Shown here: positions 39,906 to 47,984 of the stretch, piece by piece
Numbering within the stretch: the first letter of the stretch is position 1
How the letters are laid out: every line of letters begins with the position of its first letter
Assembly (NCBI RefSeq): GCF_034531395.1
Contig: NZ_JARVCO010000002.1
Coordinates: forward strand, 310,001 to 374,000
Source of the DNA: Pontiella agarivorans
Lineage (GTDB): Bacteria > Verrucomicrobiota > Kiritimatiellia > Kiritimatiellales > Pontiellaceae
DNA length: 64,000 bases
Reading direction: 5' to 3'
Notes under the pieces: generated by a model
What the model was told of the DNA's origin: nothing
The model's database searches: none
The model's input: only the letters and a program-made list of their open reading frames with translations
Program-made: the position numbers and the translations under genes

Positions 39906-40802
39906 ATGATCAACATGGAACATAAAATGGAACCAAAAGAACAAACCGCTGAAGCCACGGTATCCCGTCAGTTGCGTTGTCTTGCAATTGGCAGTGGGAA
40001 AGGGGGCGTCGGAAAAACCGTCATCTCTGTCGGACTTTCCGTGGCCTTGGTTGAAATGGGGTATCGTGTATTACTGTTTGATGCGGATCTGGGCTTGGCG
40101 AATGTTGACCTGCAAATTGGAATTGATCCGGTTTTTACCTTGCAGGATGTGGTCTACGGCGAATGTCCGCTTGAACAAGCTGTGGCATCGGTTCCCGGAG
40201 GTCCTGACGTTTTAGCCGCCTCATCCGGAGCCCGCGAGATGGCGACCATGAGCGAGTCGCGTCGGGAAATGCTGGTTGATGATCTGATCAGGTTTTCCGC
40301 CGGATATGATTTTCTGATTATTGATACCGAGGCGGGCATTGGTGCCGGTGCCATTGCTTTCCTGCAAGCCATGCCGCAAGTCAATGTGGTGGTGGCCAAT
40401 GAGCCGACTTCTGTGATGGATGCATATTCGCTGATCAAAATACTTTCTGCAGAACCTGTTCCGCCGGAAATCCGGTTGGTGGTTAACAGCGTGAAAACCG
40501 AAGAAGAAGGGCAGCGCCTGGCGATGCGTCTGAACGAAACCATGAAACGTTTTCTGGGGCGCACCATCGAGATCGCCGGAATCGTGTTGTACGATTCTGT
40601 CGTGGGCGATGCGATTCGGGCGCGGCGCAGTGTGGTTCATTTTGCTCCGCAGTCTGCTCCGGCGATTGGACTGCGGCATCTGGCCCATTCCATCGTGTCT
40701 TCTAATAAGGCGCGCGATTTTGGTAAGCCGATGGATCGGAGTGCATTTGGAAATATGGCAACAGTGGGGCAAAGCGGTGCCGGCTCGGAGGACGAGAAAT
40801 GA
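39906..40802 (+). CDS. flhG: MinD-like ATPase FlhG (FleN)
   Basis: A 298-residue ParA/MinD-type ATPase that controls flagellar number. Deviant Walker A GSGKGGVGKTVIS, switch II FDADLGLANVDLQIG, and the DFLIIDTEAGIG Walker B are present. FlhG usually acts with the SRP-like GTPase FlhF, encoded between flhA and flhG in many bacteria; here flhA is followed directly by flhG and no flhF is in the window. A DQAxxLR-type N-terminal activator motif is not evident. It overlaps the next gene by 4 nt. Confidence 0.9.
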   Translation: MINMEHKMEPKEQTAEATVSRQLRCLAIGSGKGGVGKTVISVGLSVALVEMGYRVLLFDADLGLANVDLQIGIDPVFTLQDVVYGECPLEQAVASVPGGPDVLAASSGAREMATMSESRREMLVDDLIRFSAGYDFLIIDTEAGIGAGAIAFLQAMPQVNVVVANEPTSVMDAYSLIKILSAEPVPPEIRLVVNSVKTEEEGQRLAMRLNETMKRFLGRTIEIAGIVLYDSVVGDAIRARRSVVHFAPQSAPAIGLRHLAHSIVSSNKARDFGKPMDRSAFGNMATVGQSGAGSEDEK

Positions 40803-41059
40803 GTGCTGTATTAGTTAATCTCGCGATGGCCGTTGGTTCCTTGTTCAGCATATTTACACTGGTGATCGGCTTGTTACGGGGCGTGCCGATCTGGACCGGA
40901 CTGTTCCGTGCATCTATTGTGATGGCAATTGGGACCGTTGTGGTTATGGCCTTTTTTCGTTTTTTCAATGTGGTTCTCTTTCGTTTTCTTGCAGAAAAAC
41001 TTAAGGAACATCGTGAGCGGGAAGCTGTCCGGGATCCTGAAGGGATACCTAAAGGATGA
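40799..41059 (+). CDS. Small two-TM protein between flhG and fliA
   Basis: An 86-residue membrane protein: two predicted TM helices (VNLAMAVGSLFSIFTLVIGL and ASIVMAIGTVVVMAFFRFF) and a basic cytosolic tail. The family is not recognised. It overlaps flhG and fliA by 4 nt each, so it is translated as part of the flhA-fliA operon. Co-operonic placement suggests a flagellar role of unknown kind. Confidence 0.6.
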   Translation: MSAVLVNLAMAVGSLFSIFTLVIGLLRGVPIWTGLFRASIVMAIGTVVVMAFFRFFNVVLFRFLAEKLKEHREREAVRDPEGIPKG

Positions 41060-41841
41060 TCGCCGGAGCACCAGTTAAGCCGCCGGTTGTGATCAAGCAG
41101 TCTCATGAGGCACTTTGGGATGCGTTTCAAAATAACGGTGCAGAGGTTATAGACGCGCTGATTGAGGCCTATATGCCGCTCGCCCACCGGGCTCTGGAGC
41201 GTATCTCGATGCGATTGCCTTCGCATATTGCTGTCGATGATCTTTTGCAGGCGGCACTCGTTGGACTCTATAAAGCGGTTCTGGACTTTGATTCAACACG
41301 CGGCGTGCCTTTCGAAGGCTATGCCTATCCCCGTATCCGAGGAGCTATTCTGGATGAATTGCGTTCCTGTGATTCGCTTTCCCGCAGTAAACGCAAGCGG
41401 GTGGATCAGGTGGAACAGGTGATTTCTGAATGGATGAAAGAGTACGGCGAGATGCCTGCTGAAGAAGAAATCGCTGCCGAACTGGGGATGAGTATTGCGG
41501 AATTCAATCAGTTAATGGATGAAGCCAAACCTCTGTGTTCGCTGGATGCCGGCGGGGTCGATATGAAACCGCTGCATGAAACTCTTGCGGATCCGAACGG
41601 AGCATCGGAAGAGGGGGCTCACCGACACGATCTTCAACGGCTGCTGCGTATCGGATTCAGTAAGCTTGATCAGCGAGAACAGAAGATTCTTTATCTCTAC
41701 TATTTTGAAGAACTTCGTTTGAGTGAGATCGCCATACTTTTCGACCTGACTGAAGCGAGAATTTCACAAATCCATGCGTTGAGCGTCGTACGTCTGCGAG
41801 CCGTTTTGCTCGATCAGTTCCCCTCGGAATTTGCGGCTTAA
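41056..41841 (+). CDS. fliA: Flagellar sigma-28 factor FliA
   Basis: A 261-residue sigma-70-family factor with regions 2, 3 and 4: MPLAHRALERISMRLPSHIA, AALVGLYKAVLDFDSTRGVPFEGYAYPRIRGAILDELR (the -10 binding region 2.4), and a region 4 HTH (LYYFEELRLSEIAILFDLTE). It should read TAAG-N11-GYCGAWTA promoters found before flagellins 1-4. It is the end of the sigma-54-driven flhA operon, giving a sigma-54-then-sigma-28 cascade. Confidence 0.95.
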   Translation: MIAGAPVKPPVVIKQSHEALWDAFQNNGAEVIDALIEAYMPLAHRALERISMRLPSHIAVDDLLQAALVGLYKAVLDFDSTRGVPFEGYAYPRIRGAILDELRSCDSLSRSKRKRVDQVEQVISEWMKEYGEMPAEEEIAAELGMSIAEFNQLMDEAKPLCSLDAGGVDMKPLHETLADPNGASEEGAHRHDLQRLLRIGFSKLDQREQKILYLYYFEELRLSEIAILFDLTEARISQIHALSVVRLRAVLLDQFPSEFAA

Positions 41842-41934
41842 TCCAAGGAACCGCTGTTCCGGATTATCCATAAAACCGACGGCACCATTTGGAGCTTGAT
41901 GGGGATTTGTTTTTTTTGGGGAGATAAAATCATA

Positions 41935-41950
41935 AGGCATGAATCGTGCT
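41935..41950 (+). promoter_or_regulatory. Sigma-54-like promoter for signalling operon
   Basis: AGGCATGAATCGTGCT keeps the GG-GC spacing and GCAT/TGCT boxes; the first T is A. Predicted start near 41961. The rest of the 41842-42014 gap shows no gene. Confidence 0.55.
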
Positions 41951-42014
41951 TTGCTAGTAAATGCGGACCCGAAATAACGTATGGCAGGGAGGGGTTACCG
42001 GATGGCGGGGTTTG

Positions 42015-43676
42015 ATGGAGAATAACAGTCAAGAACAGGAAATGGACAAAGGGTGCATTCTGATTGTGGACGACAGTCCTGCTATGCAACACCACCTCAA
42101 GACTTTATTGGGTAAAGCCGGCTATGAGCTTCATCTCGCGGCTCTGGGGGAAGACGCGTGCGTGCTCGCAAAACGAATTCGGCCTCATTTGATTCTGCTG
42201 GATGTCATGTTGCCGGATATGTCCGGTTATGAAGTTTGTAAATCGCTCAAACAAACGGAAGAAACCCGCGATATTCCGGTGGTATTTGTGAGTAGCATTA
42301 CCGAGGTCGAGGAACGGATAAAAGGACTGAAACTGGGGGCTCTTGACTTTATTGCGAAGCCGATTGAGAAGAAAATTTTACTCACTAAAACCGACACGTA
42401 TGTTCGGCTCTGCCGTGATGACCGTATGCTGAAGTCGATGCATGCTGAGCTTCAGGTTTCCTATTCCAAGCACAAGCAGTTTTCTCTTGCTCTGGACAAT
42501 GCCTCTGAAGCCGTGGTCTTTACCGATACGCAGGGACAGATCACCTATTTCAATTATTTATTTCAATTGCTGACCCAGTATTCCCCCGAAACCGAAGCGG
42601 ATCGGATGCTGGCCAATTATTTTATCAATCCGGCAAATCTTCAGACCGAATTATATAGAGTCTCATTAAAGAGTACTCCTTCTACGGTTGAATCCCGGAT
42701 GAAAAACAGTACGAGGGAATTTCCGGTCATCATTAAGTGCTCGGCAATTTTGGATGAAAGTGGATGTCCGAAGGGCTTAATGCTGGTGATTCAAGATCAG
42801 ACCGAGCGGATCAAATCCGATGCAGAACGTAAAAGTCTGGAGATGGAATTGTTCCATGCTCAAAAACTCGAAGCCGTGGGCCAGTTGGCATCGGGTATTG
42901 CCCATGAAATCAATACGCCGGTTCAATTTATTGGCGATAACATACACTTTATTCAGGATTCGCTGGTTCAGTTGTTCGATCTTCAGCAGGTGCAGGCAAA
43001 GCTTTTGGAAGCGGCGAAATCGGCAGGATTGGATGCCGCTCTGACGGATGCGGTTGAACAGGCACAGGTCAATGCCGATTTGGACTATCTTCTCGAGGAA
43101 TTGCCCCTTGCCATTTCGCAGTCGCTGGAAGGGGTTGACCGTGTGGCCTCAATCGTACTGGCCATGAAGGAATTTGCTCATCCCGGAACGACAGAGAAAG
43201 CGCCCGCCTGTTTGCAGGAAGCCATTGAAACGACATTAACCGTGGCACGTAACAAGTGGAAGTATGTCGCTACGGTGGAAACTGATTTCGACGATGCGCT
43301 TCCGCCGGTTCCATGCCTGATAAGTGAATTCAATCAGGTCATCCTTAATTTGGTCGTTAACGCCTGTGATGCCATCAGTGATATTGTGGAGGGCACCGGT
43401 GAGAAGGGGCATATACTGATTTCGACGCGATTGGCGGGAGCTCATGCGGAAGTGAGCGTGCGGGATAGCGGTGGTGGTATCCCTGAAAAAATACAAAGCC
43501 GGATATTCGATCCGTTTTTTACAACCAAAGATGTTGGTCGCGGATCCGGCCAGGGGCTGGCTATTGCTCGGGAAGTCATTGTGAATAAGCACGGTGGTAA
43601 ATTCTTTTTTGAGACTGAAGTGGGGGAGGGTACAACATTTATAATTCAGCTTCCTTTGGAGTCAGATCATGGATGA
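42015..43676 (+). CDS. Receiver-PAS-histidine kinase
   Basis: A 553-residue cytosolic kinase with an N-terminal receiver (D63 in LLDVMLPDMSG), a PAS domain (about 165-275; SLALDNASEAVVFTDTQGQI), a DHp domain with H297 (LASGIAHEINTPVQFI) and a HATPase domain (QVILNLVVNACDAI, DSGGGIP, GRGSGQGLAI). The AHEINTP-QFI... kinase type often pairs with stand-alone receivers. The start ATG 42015 is supported by GGCGGGG; an ATG at 41961 coincides with the promoter start. It overlaps the next gene by 8 nt. Confidence 0.85.
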   Translation: MENNSQEQEMDKGCILIVDDSPAMQHHLKTLLGKAGYELHLAALGEDACVLAKRIRPHLILLDVMLPDMSGYEVCKSLKQTEETRDIPVVFVSSITEVEERIKGLKLGALDFIAKPIEKKILLTKTDTYVRLCRDDRMLKSMHAELQVSYSKHKQFSLALDNASEAVVFTDTQGQITYFNYLFQLLTQYSPETEADRMLANYFINPANLQTELYRVSLKSTPSTVESRMKNSTREFPVIIKCSAILDESGCPKGLMLVIQDQTERIKSDAERKSLEMELFHAQKLEAVGQLASGIAHEINTPVQFIGDNIHFIQDSLVQLFDLQQVQAKLLEAAKSAGLDAALTDAVEQAQVNADLDYLLEELPLAISQSLEGVDRVASIVLAMKEFAHPGTTEKAPACLQEAIETTLTVARNKWKYVATVETDFDDALPPVPCLISEFNQVILNLVVNACDAISDIVEGTGEKGHILISTRLAGAHAEVSVRDSGGGIPEKIQSRIFDPFFTTKDVGRGSGQGLAIAREVIVNKHGGKFFFETEVGEGTTFIIQLPLESDHG

Positions 43677-44904
43677 AAACAGCACAATGGAGGCGGTAAC
43701 AGCTAAAAAGAAAATTCTGTTCGTCGACGATGAACCTAATATTTTACAGGGGTTCCGGCGGCTGTTACGGAATCACCGCACTCGATGGGATATGGAATTT
43801 GTGGCATCGGGACAGGAGGCGCTGGAGAAACTGGCGACGGACGATTTCGATATTATTGTGACGGATCTGTGCATGCCGACGATGAGCGGTGTGAACTTGC
43901 TTGATCAAGTGAAGACGCTGTATCCGAATATGATCCGCTTCATTCTTTCCGGTCATGCGGATTCGGATATGATCATGCAATCGGTCGGTGTGGCCCATCA
44001 GTTTTTAGCGAAACCTTGCGATGCGGAACTTTTTCAGGAAGCCATTACACGGGCAGTTCATTTGCAAAAGCTGCTTCATCCCAAACAGGTTCAGAGCATC
44101 ATTCAGGACGGGGCGTCGTTGCCCACGTTGCCGGAACTTTATCAGGAATTGACCGCGGTTTTACAATCGCGCAACAGCAATGCTGAAAAAATAAGCGCAG
44201 TTATTTCAAAGGATGTATCCATTACAGCGAAGGTGCTGCAATTGGTCAATTCCGCCTTTTTCGGCCTCACGCGAAGGGTCGACAGTATTCCTCAGGCTGT
44301 GGGACTTCTCGGAGCGGGGACGATCAGTAATATCGTTATGATCTCCCAGGTGTTCGGGGAATTTGATCCCGGCAAGGTGGAAGAGTTCGGTATTCGCGAT
44401 ATTTATGCGCATTCGCTTACCGTCGGTTCTTATGCTGCCCGCCTGGTCAAGGCGGTCGGGCATTCCCGTAAATCAATTGATGAAGCGATGCTGGCCGGCA
44501 TGGTGCATGAGCTCGGTAAACTTGTGTTGATCAACAGTAATAATGAGACGTGGCTGGAACTCTATCGTAATCGCAAGCAGTTGACCCAACCGTTCTGTGA
44601 GGCGGAGCGCGAGGCACTGGGCACCACCTATGCCGAAGTCGGTGCCTATCTGATTGGCTTGTGGGGACTGTCTAATTATGTGGTAGAAGCTGTGGCCGAT
44701 CATATTCGTCCGGCGACTGCATTGAGTTCGGGAAGTTTCGGTTCGCTGGCGGCACTTCATTTGGCCAATGGTTTTTATTCGCATCAGAATCCGGATTTTG
44801 AAGGGAAATCCCCGCTCGATATGGATTATCTTGAATCGCTGGGGATTGTTGATCGGATTGATGAATTTCAACAACTATGCGCTGTCGGCGCGGATGAAAA
44901 ATGA
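43669..44904 (+). CDS. Receiver-HDOD response regulator
   Basis: A 411-residue protein: receiver (13-130; D66 in IVTDLCMPTMSG) fused to an HDOD domain (about 140-345; SLPTLPELYQELTAVLQS, ISKDVSITAKVLQLVNSAFF, AMLAGMVHELGKLVLI). HDOD is a non-canonical HD-type fold that usually acts as a signalling scaffold rather than a phosphodiesterase. It is second in the operon with a kinase upstream, so it is a likely phosphoacceptor. The output is unknown. Confidence 0.85.
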   Translation: MDENSTMEAVTAKKKILFVDDEPNILQGFRRLLRNHRTRWDMEFVASGQEALEKLATDDFDIIVTDLCMPTMSGVNLLDQVKTLYPNMIRFILSGHADSDMIMQSVGVAHQFLAKPCDAELFQEAITRAVHLQKLLHPKQVQSIIQDGASLPTLPELYQELTAVLQSRNSNAEKISAVISKDVSITAKVLQLVNSAFFGLTRRVDSIPQAVGLLGAGTISNIVMISQVFGEFDPGKVEEFGIRDIYAHSLTVGSYAARLVKAVGHSRKSIDEAMLAGMVHELGKLVLINSNNETWLELYRNRKQLTQPFCEAEREALGTTYAEVGAYLIGLWGLSNYVVEAVADHIRPATALSSGSFGSLAALHLANGFYSHQNPDFEGKSPLDMDYLESLGIVDRIDEFQQLCAVGADEK

Positions 44905-44954
44905 CGGTTTGAATGCCGGCGGAAGCATCGGACCAGTAAAAAAAGGTTTATATT

Positions 44955-46091
44955 TTGAAAAACCAGATTCTCTTTGTAGATGATGAACAGAATGTTCTCG
45001 ACGGTATCCGGCGTCAATTACGCAGGCAGTTCGAGATCGACACTGCTCTTGGGCCTGATGAAGGACTCAGATACATTGAAGAGGGAAAGTCATATGCAGT
45101 GGTTGTATCGGATATGCGCATGCCGGGTATGGATGGCATCAGCTTCCTCAACCGGGTGGCACAGCTGTCGCCTTTCACCGTGCGCATGATGCTCACGGGT
45201 AATGCTGACCAAAAGACCGCCAGTGACGCCGTTAACAAGGGGAATATCTTCCGGTTTATGAACAAGCCCTGTCCGACGGAAACCATGTCCATGCATCTGA
45301 AGGATGCCCTGCTGCAGTTCGAATTGGTTCATGCTGAAAAGGAACTGTTGGAAAAAACTCTTAAAGGCAGTATCGAGGTATTGGTCGAGATTCTTGCACT
45401 GACGAATCCTGTAGCTTTCAGTCGTGCCGAACGGATCAAATACTATATGTCTCAGTGCGTGCTGGCTCTGGGCAGGCATGATCTTTGGAAGTTTGAGGTG
45501 GCCGCCATGTTTTCGCAAATGGGCTATGTGACTATCCCCACTGATATCATGGAAAAATCTTTTGCGGGAATGGAACTGACTGATACCGAGTCGGCTATGA
45601 TTACTGAGCACGCAAAGGATACCCATCGAATGATTGATAAGATTCCCCGTCTTGAGGATGTGGGAAAAATGATTGAGGTTATGGATTCCGATGATTGCGG
45701 AGAATGCGAAGGGGATGTCGTTGCTCTTGGCGGCCAGCTTCTGCGGACCATCATTGAATTTGACAGGCTGATGTTGCAGGGAGCGCGGCCCTATCAGGCG
45801 CTGCATACCATGCGGCAAGGGGCAGTCCCTTTCAACGAGCGTCTGCTCAAACTTCTTGAAGAAGTTCAGCCGCCTCAAATCGAAAAAACCGTTAAGTGTA
45901 TCCACGTTCAGGATTTACATATCGGTATGGTGTTGGCCGAGGACATCCGTAATACCAGTAATACTTTGATTGTGAGTAAAGGCCAGTCGGTCAATGGTTT
46001 GATGCAACGGCACTTGGGGAATTTTCTTCGGCAGAAAACCATTGGCGAAAAAATTCGCGTATATGAAGAACGGCAGGTTTTTACCGTATGA
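44955..46091 (+). CDS. Receiver fused to a degenerate HD-GYP domain
   Basis: A 378-residue protein: receiver (5-120; D53 in VVSDMRMPGMDG) followed by an HD-GYP-like fold (about 135-290). The metal-binding HD of the family's LLHDIGKIGIP is replaced: FSQMGYVTIP, with S187-Q188 in the HD position. A TEHAKDTHRMIDKIP helix retains one His of the EH..H pattern. It is therefore probably not a c-di-GMP phosphodiesterase but a phospho-dependent scaffold. A C-terminal ~70-residue domain (CIHVQDLHIGMVLAEDIRN) resembles the DUF3391/HD-GYP accessory element. TTG start 44955 with AGG upstream. Confidence 0.7.
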   Translation: MKNQILFVDDEQNVLDGIRRQLRRQFEIDTALGPDEGLRYIEEGKSYAVVVSDMRMPGMDGISFLNRVAQLSPFTVRMMLTGNADQKTASDAVNKGNIFRFMNKPCPTETMSMHLKDALLQFELVHAEKELLEKTLKGSIEVLVEILALTNPVAFSRAERIKYYMSQCVLALGRHDLWKFEVAAMFSQMGYVTIPTDIMEKSFAGMELTDTESAMITEHAKDTHRMIDKIPRLEDVGKMIEVMDSDDCGECEGDVVALGGQLLRTIIEFDRLMLQGARPYQALHTMRQGAVPFNERLLKLLEEVQPPQIEKTVKCIHVQDLHIGMVLAEDIRNTSNTLIVSKGQSVNGLMQRHLGNFLRQKTIGEKIRVYEERQVFTV

Positions 46092-46104
46092 TCGGGATGT
46101 CGTT

Positions 46105-46806
46105 ATGAAAGAAATCTTTCGAATTCTGATCGTCGACGACGATGCAAGCTTCAGGAGCGCGCAAAAGCGCAACGTACGGCGTATGCACCTGCGCATGAAT
46201 GTGCAAGTGGAAATTCTCGAGGCGGCGAACGGGAGCGAAGCGTTGGAAATGATTAAGTCCCAATCGCCTGGATGCGTCCTGCTTGATCATAATATGCCTG
46301 GCGGTTCCGGGTTGAGCTGTCTGAAAAACATGCTGGATTATGATCCGGGACTGGCCATCATTATGCTGACAGGGCAGGGGTCCGAACAGCTGGCAGTCGA
46401 TGCCATGAAAAATGGAGCAATGGACTATCTGGTTAAAGGTTCCATCTCGCCCGATGAGCTTCGACGTGCCATCCTCAATGCCATTGAAAAAGTTGAATTA
46501 AGGCGAACTATCGAGAGCCAGCGTGAAGAGTTGCTGGATGCTGAGCGTCAGCGAGTCATGATTGAGAGTCTGGGAACCGCCTGCCACCATATCGGGCAGC
46601 CCGCTACGGTGATCAATGCCTACCTGCAAATGATGGAACAGCAGGAAACCGATGGCGAAACGAGAGAAATGATTGCGGCCTGCATGAAAGCCTCCGAGGC
46701 GATGGCCGAGATTCTTCAGAAGCTCCAGTTTGTCAGTCAATATCGTGAAACCCCCTACCTTCCGGGATCAGAGCATGTCGGCGACGCCATTATTGCATTA
46801 GACTGA
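46105..46806 (+). CDS. Receiver with kinase-like DHp helix but no ATPase domain
   Basis: A 233-residue protein: receiver (4-125; D61 in LLDHNMPGGSG) plus a C-terminal helical segment with H161-H162 in LGTACHHIGQPATVINAYL, the X-region of a DHp dimerisation domain. No N-, G1- or G2-box follows. It could receive phosphate from the kinase at 42015 or act as a phosphotransfer intermediate. An ATG at 46105 is chosen; the open frame continues upstream to 46042 inside the previous gene without a ribosome site. Confidence 0.65.
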   Translation: MKEIFRILIVDDDASFRSAQKRNVRRMHLRMNVQVEILEAANGSEALEMIKSQSPGCVLLDHNMPGGSGLSCLKNMLDYDPGLAIIMLTGQGSEQLAVDAMKNGAMDYLVKGSISPDELRRAILNAIEKVELRRTIESQREELLDAERQRVMIESLGTACHHIGQPATVINAYLQMMEQQETDGETREMIAACMKASEAMAEILQKLQFVSQYRETPYLPGSEHVGDAIIALD

Positions 46807-46832
46807 AACACGAATTTTCCCTCCCGTCTCTG

Positions 46833-46848
46833 TGGCATTGAGACTGCT
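46833..46848 (+). promoter_or_regulatory. Sigma-54 promoter for flgB operon
   Basis: TGGCATTGAGACTGCT, GG-GC distance 12; flgB ATG 13 nt after the -12 C. AGGGAGG sits only 2-3 nt from the ATG, too near to serve as a normal ribosome site. Confidence 0.8.
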
Positions 46849-46859
46849 TTAAGGGAGGC

Positions 46860-47210
46860 ATGAATGAAACAGTTGAAATTCTAGGCAAGCTGATGGATGC
46901 AACCGCGCTCCGTCAGAAAGTGCTTTCCAATAACCTGGCCAATGCCAATACCCCCGGATATATCCGAAAGGATGTCGAGTTCAGTGCGGCTTTGGCCGAT
47001 GCACTGGATGACGGTGTTGATGATATTCGTAAGGTACAGCCCGAAGTGATTTCCGATACCGATGCTCCGTTGGATAGCCGGGGAAACAGCGTTTCACTTC
47101 AAAAGGAAATGGGCGAAATTGCCCAGAATGCACTGCTTTATGATTTCGCCGCGGAAATGACAGGACAAAAATTCAACCTGCTCCGCAAAGCCATTTCAGG
47201 AACTAAGTAG
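46860..47210 (+). CDS. flgB: Flagellar proximal rod protein FlgB
   Basis: A 116-residue rod protein starting MNETVEILGKLMDATALRQK, with the family motif VLSNNLANANTPGYIRKDV and C-terminal AQNALLYDFAAEMTGQKFNLLRKAI. It is exported and forms the base of the rod above the MS ring. It heads the operon flgB-flgC-fliE-F-G-H-I-J-motE-fliK. The ATG lies at the predicted transcription start. Confidence 0.94.
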   Translation: MNETVEILGKLMDATALRQKVLSNNLANANTPGYIRKDVEFSAALADALDDGVDDIRKVQPEVISDTDAPLDSRGNSVSLQKEMGEIAQNALLYDFAAEMTGQKFNLLRKAISGTK

Positions 47211-47221
47211 CGAGGATCACC

Positions 47222-47650
47222 ATGTCTGAAATTACACTGATGCCAGGAGTCAATATTTCCGCCTCGGGGCTCGATGCCGAGAGCCGACGGATGGAAGTTA
47301 TTGCGAACAACGTTGCAAATGCCCAGACCACCCGGGGGCCGGATGGAAAAGTTTTTCAACGCAAGGATGTCGTATTCGGCCAGCGGCTCGATGCCGCGCT
47401 CGGAGAAGGAGAGCTTGGCGGTGTCGATGTTCTCGACATTGTCGCAGATACCTCACCGGGTCGGCAGGTTTACCGTCCGGGGCATCCGGATGCCAATGCG
47501 GACGGAATGCTCGAAATGCCTAATGTGAACTCGGTGGCTGAAATGGTGGATATGATGAGTGCCTCACGCGCATTCGAAGCCAACTTGTCCGCCATGAAAA
47601 CCTCGCGAACCATGGCGGCTAAAGCCCTTGGGATCATGAGCGGAAAGTAG
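47222..47650 (+). CDS. flgC: Flagellar proximal rod protein FlgC
   Basis: A 142-residue rod protein: NISASGLDAESRRMEVIANNVANAQT at the N-terminus, VYRPGHPDANADGMLEMPNV in the centre and a MVDMMSASRAFEANLSAMKT tail, all standard. It starts 11 nt after flgB with CGAGGATC before the ATG. Confidence 0.95.
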   Translation: MSEITLMPGVNISASGLDAESRRMEVIANNVANAQTTRGPDGKVFQRKDVVFGQRLDAALGEGELGGVDVLDIVADTSPGRQVYRPGHPDANADGMLEMPNVNSVAEMVDMMSASRAFEANLSAMKTSRTMAAKALGIMSGK

Positions 47651-47660
47651 AGGGATTATC

Positions 47661-47969
47661 GTGGATATTTCAGCGTTATCATTGAATGGCCCTTCGCAAC
47701 TGGGCCCCCTGCCGGGAGCCGCCGCGCGTCCGGTTGCGCCGGCGGCCGAACAGGGCTTCGGGGACATTCTGACCAATTTGGTAGACAAAGTGGATGGAAT
47801 GCAGAAAGCCGCCGATGCTTCCGTGGGCGATGTGGTTTCGGGAAAAGTGACTGATGTCCACCAGGTGGCAGTGAAGGTGCAGGAGGCCGGGGTGGCTTTC
47901 GATTTGATGCTGGGTGTGCGCAACCGGCTGATGGATGCGTACCAGGAACTGATAAAGATGCAGGCGTAG
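47661..47969 (+). CDS. fliE: Flagellar hook-basal body protein FliE
   Basis: A 102-residue protein linking MS ring and rod. The N-terminus is Pro/Ala-rich. FGDILTNLVDKVDGMQKAAD and VHQVAVKVQEAGVAFDLMLGVRNRLMDAYQELIKM match FliE. GTG start, with AGAGGGAT 7-8 nt upstream. Confidence 0.92.
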   Translation: MDISALSLNGPSQLGPLPGAAARPVAPAAEQGFGDILTNLVDKVDGMQKAADASVGDVVSGKVTDVHQVAVKVQEAGVAFDLMLGVRNRLMDAYQELIKMQA

Positions 47970-47984
47970 GGAGTTTACAGAGAT

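Noticed and set aside
41880-41897. CGGCACCATTTGGAGCTT as the sigma-54 promoter of the signalling operon
   Set aside because: The GC lies one base too far from the GG; the site at 41935 has the right spacing.
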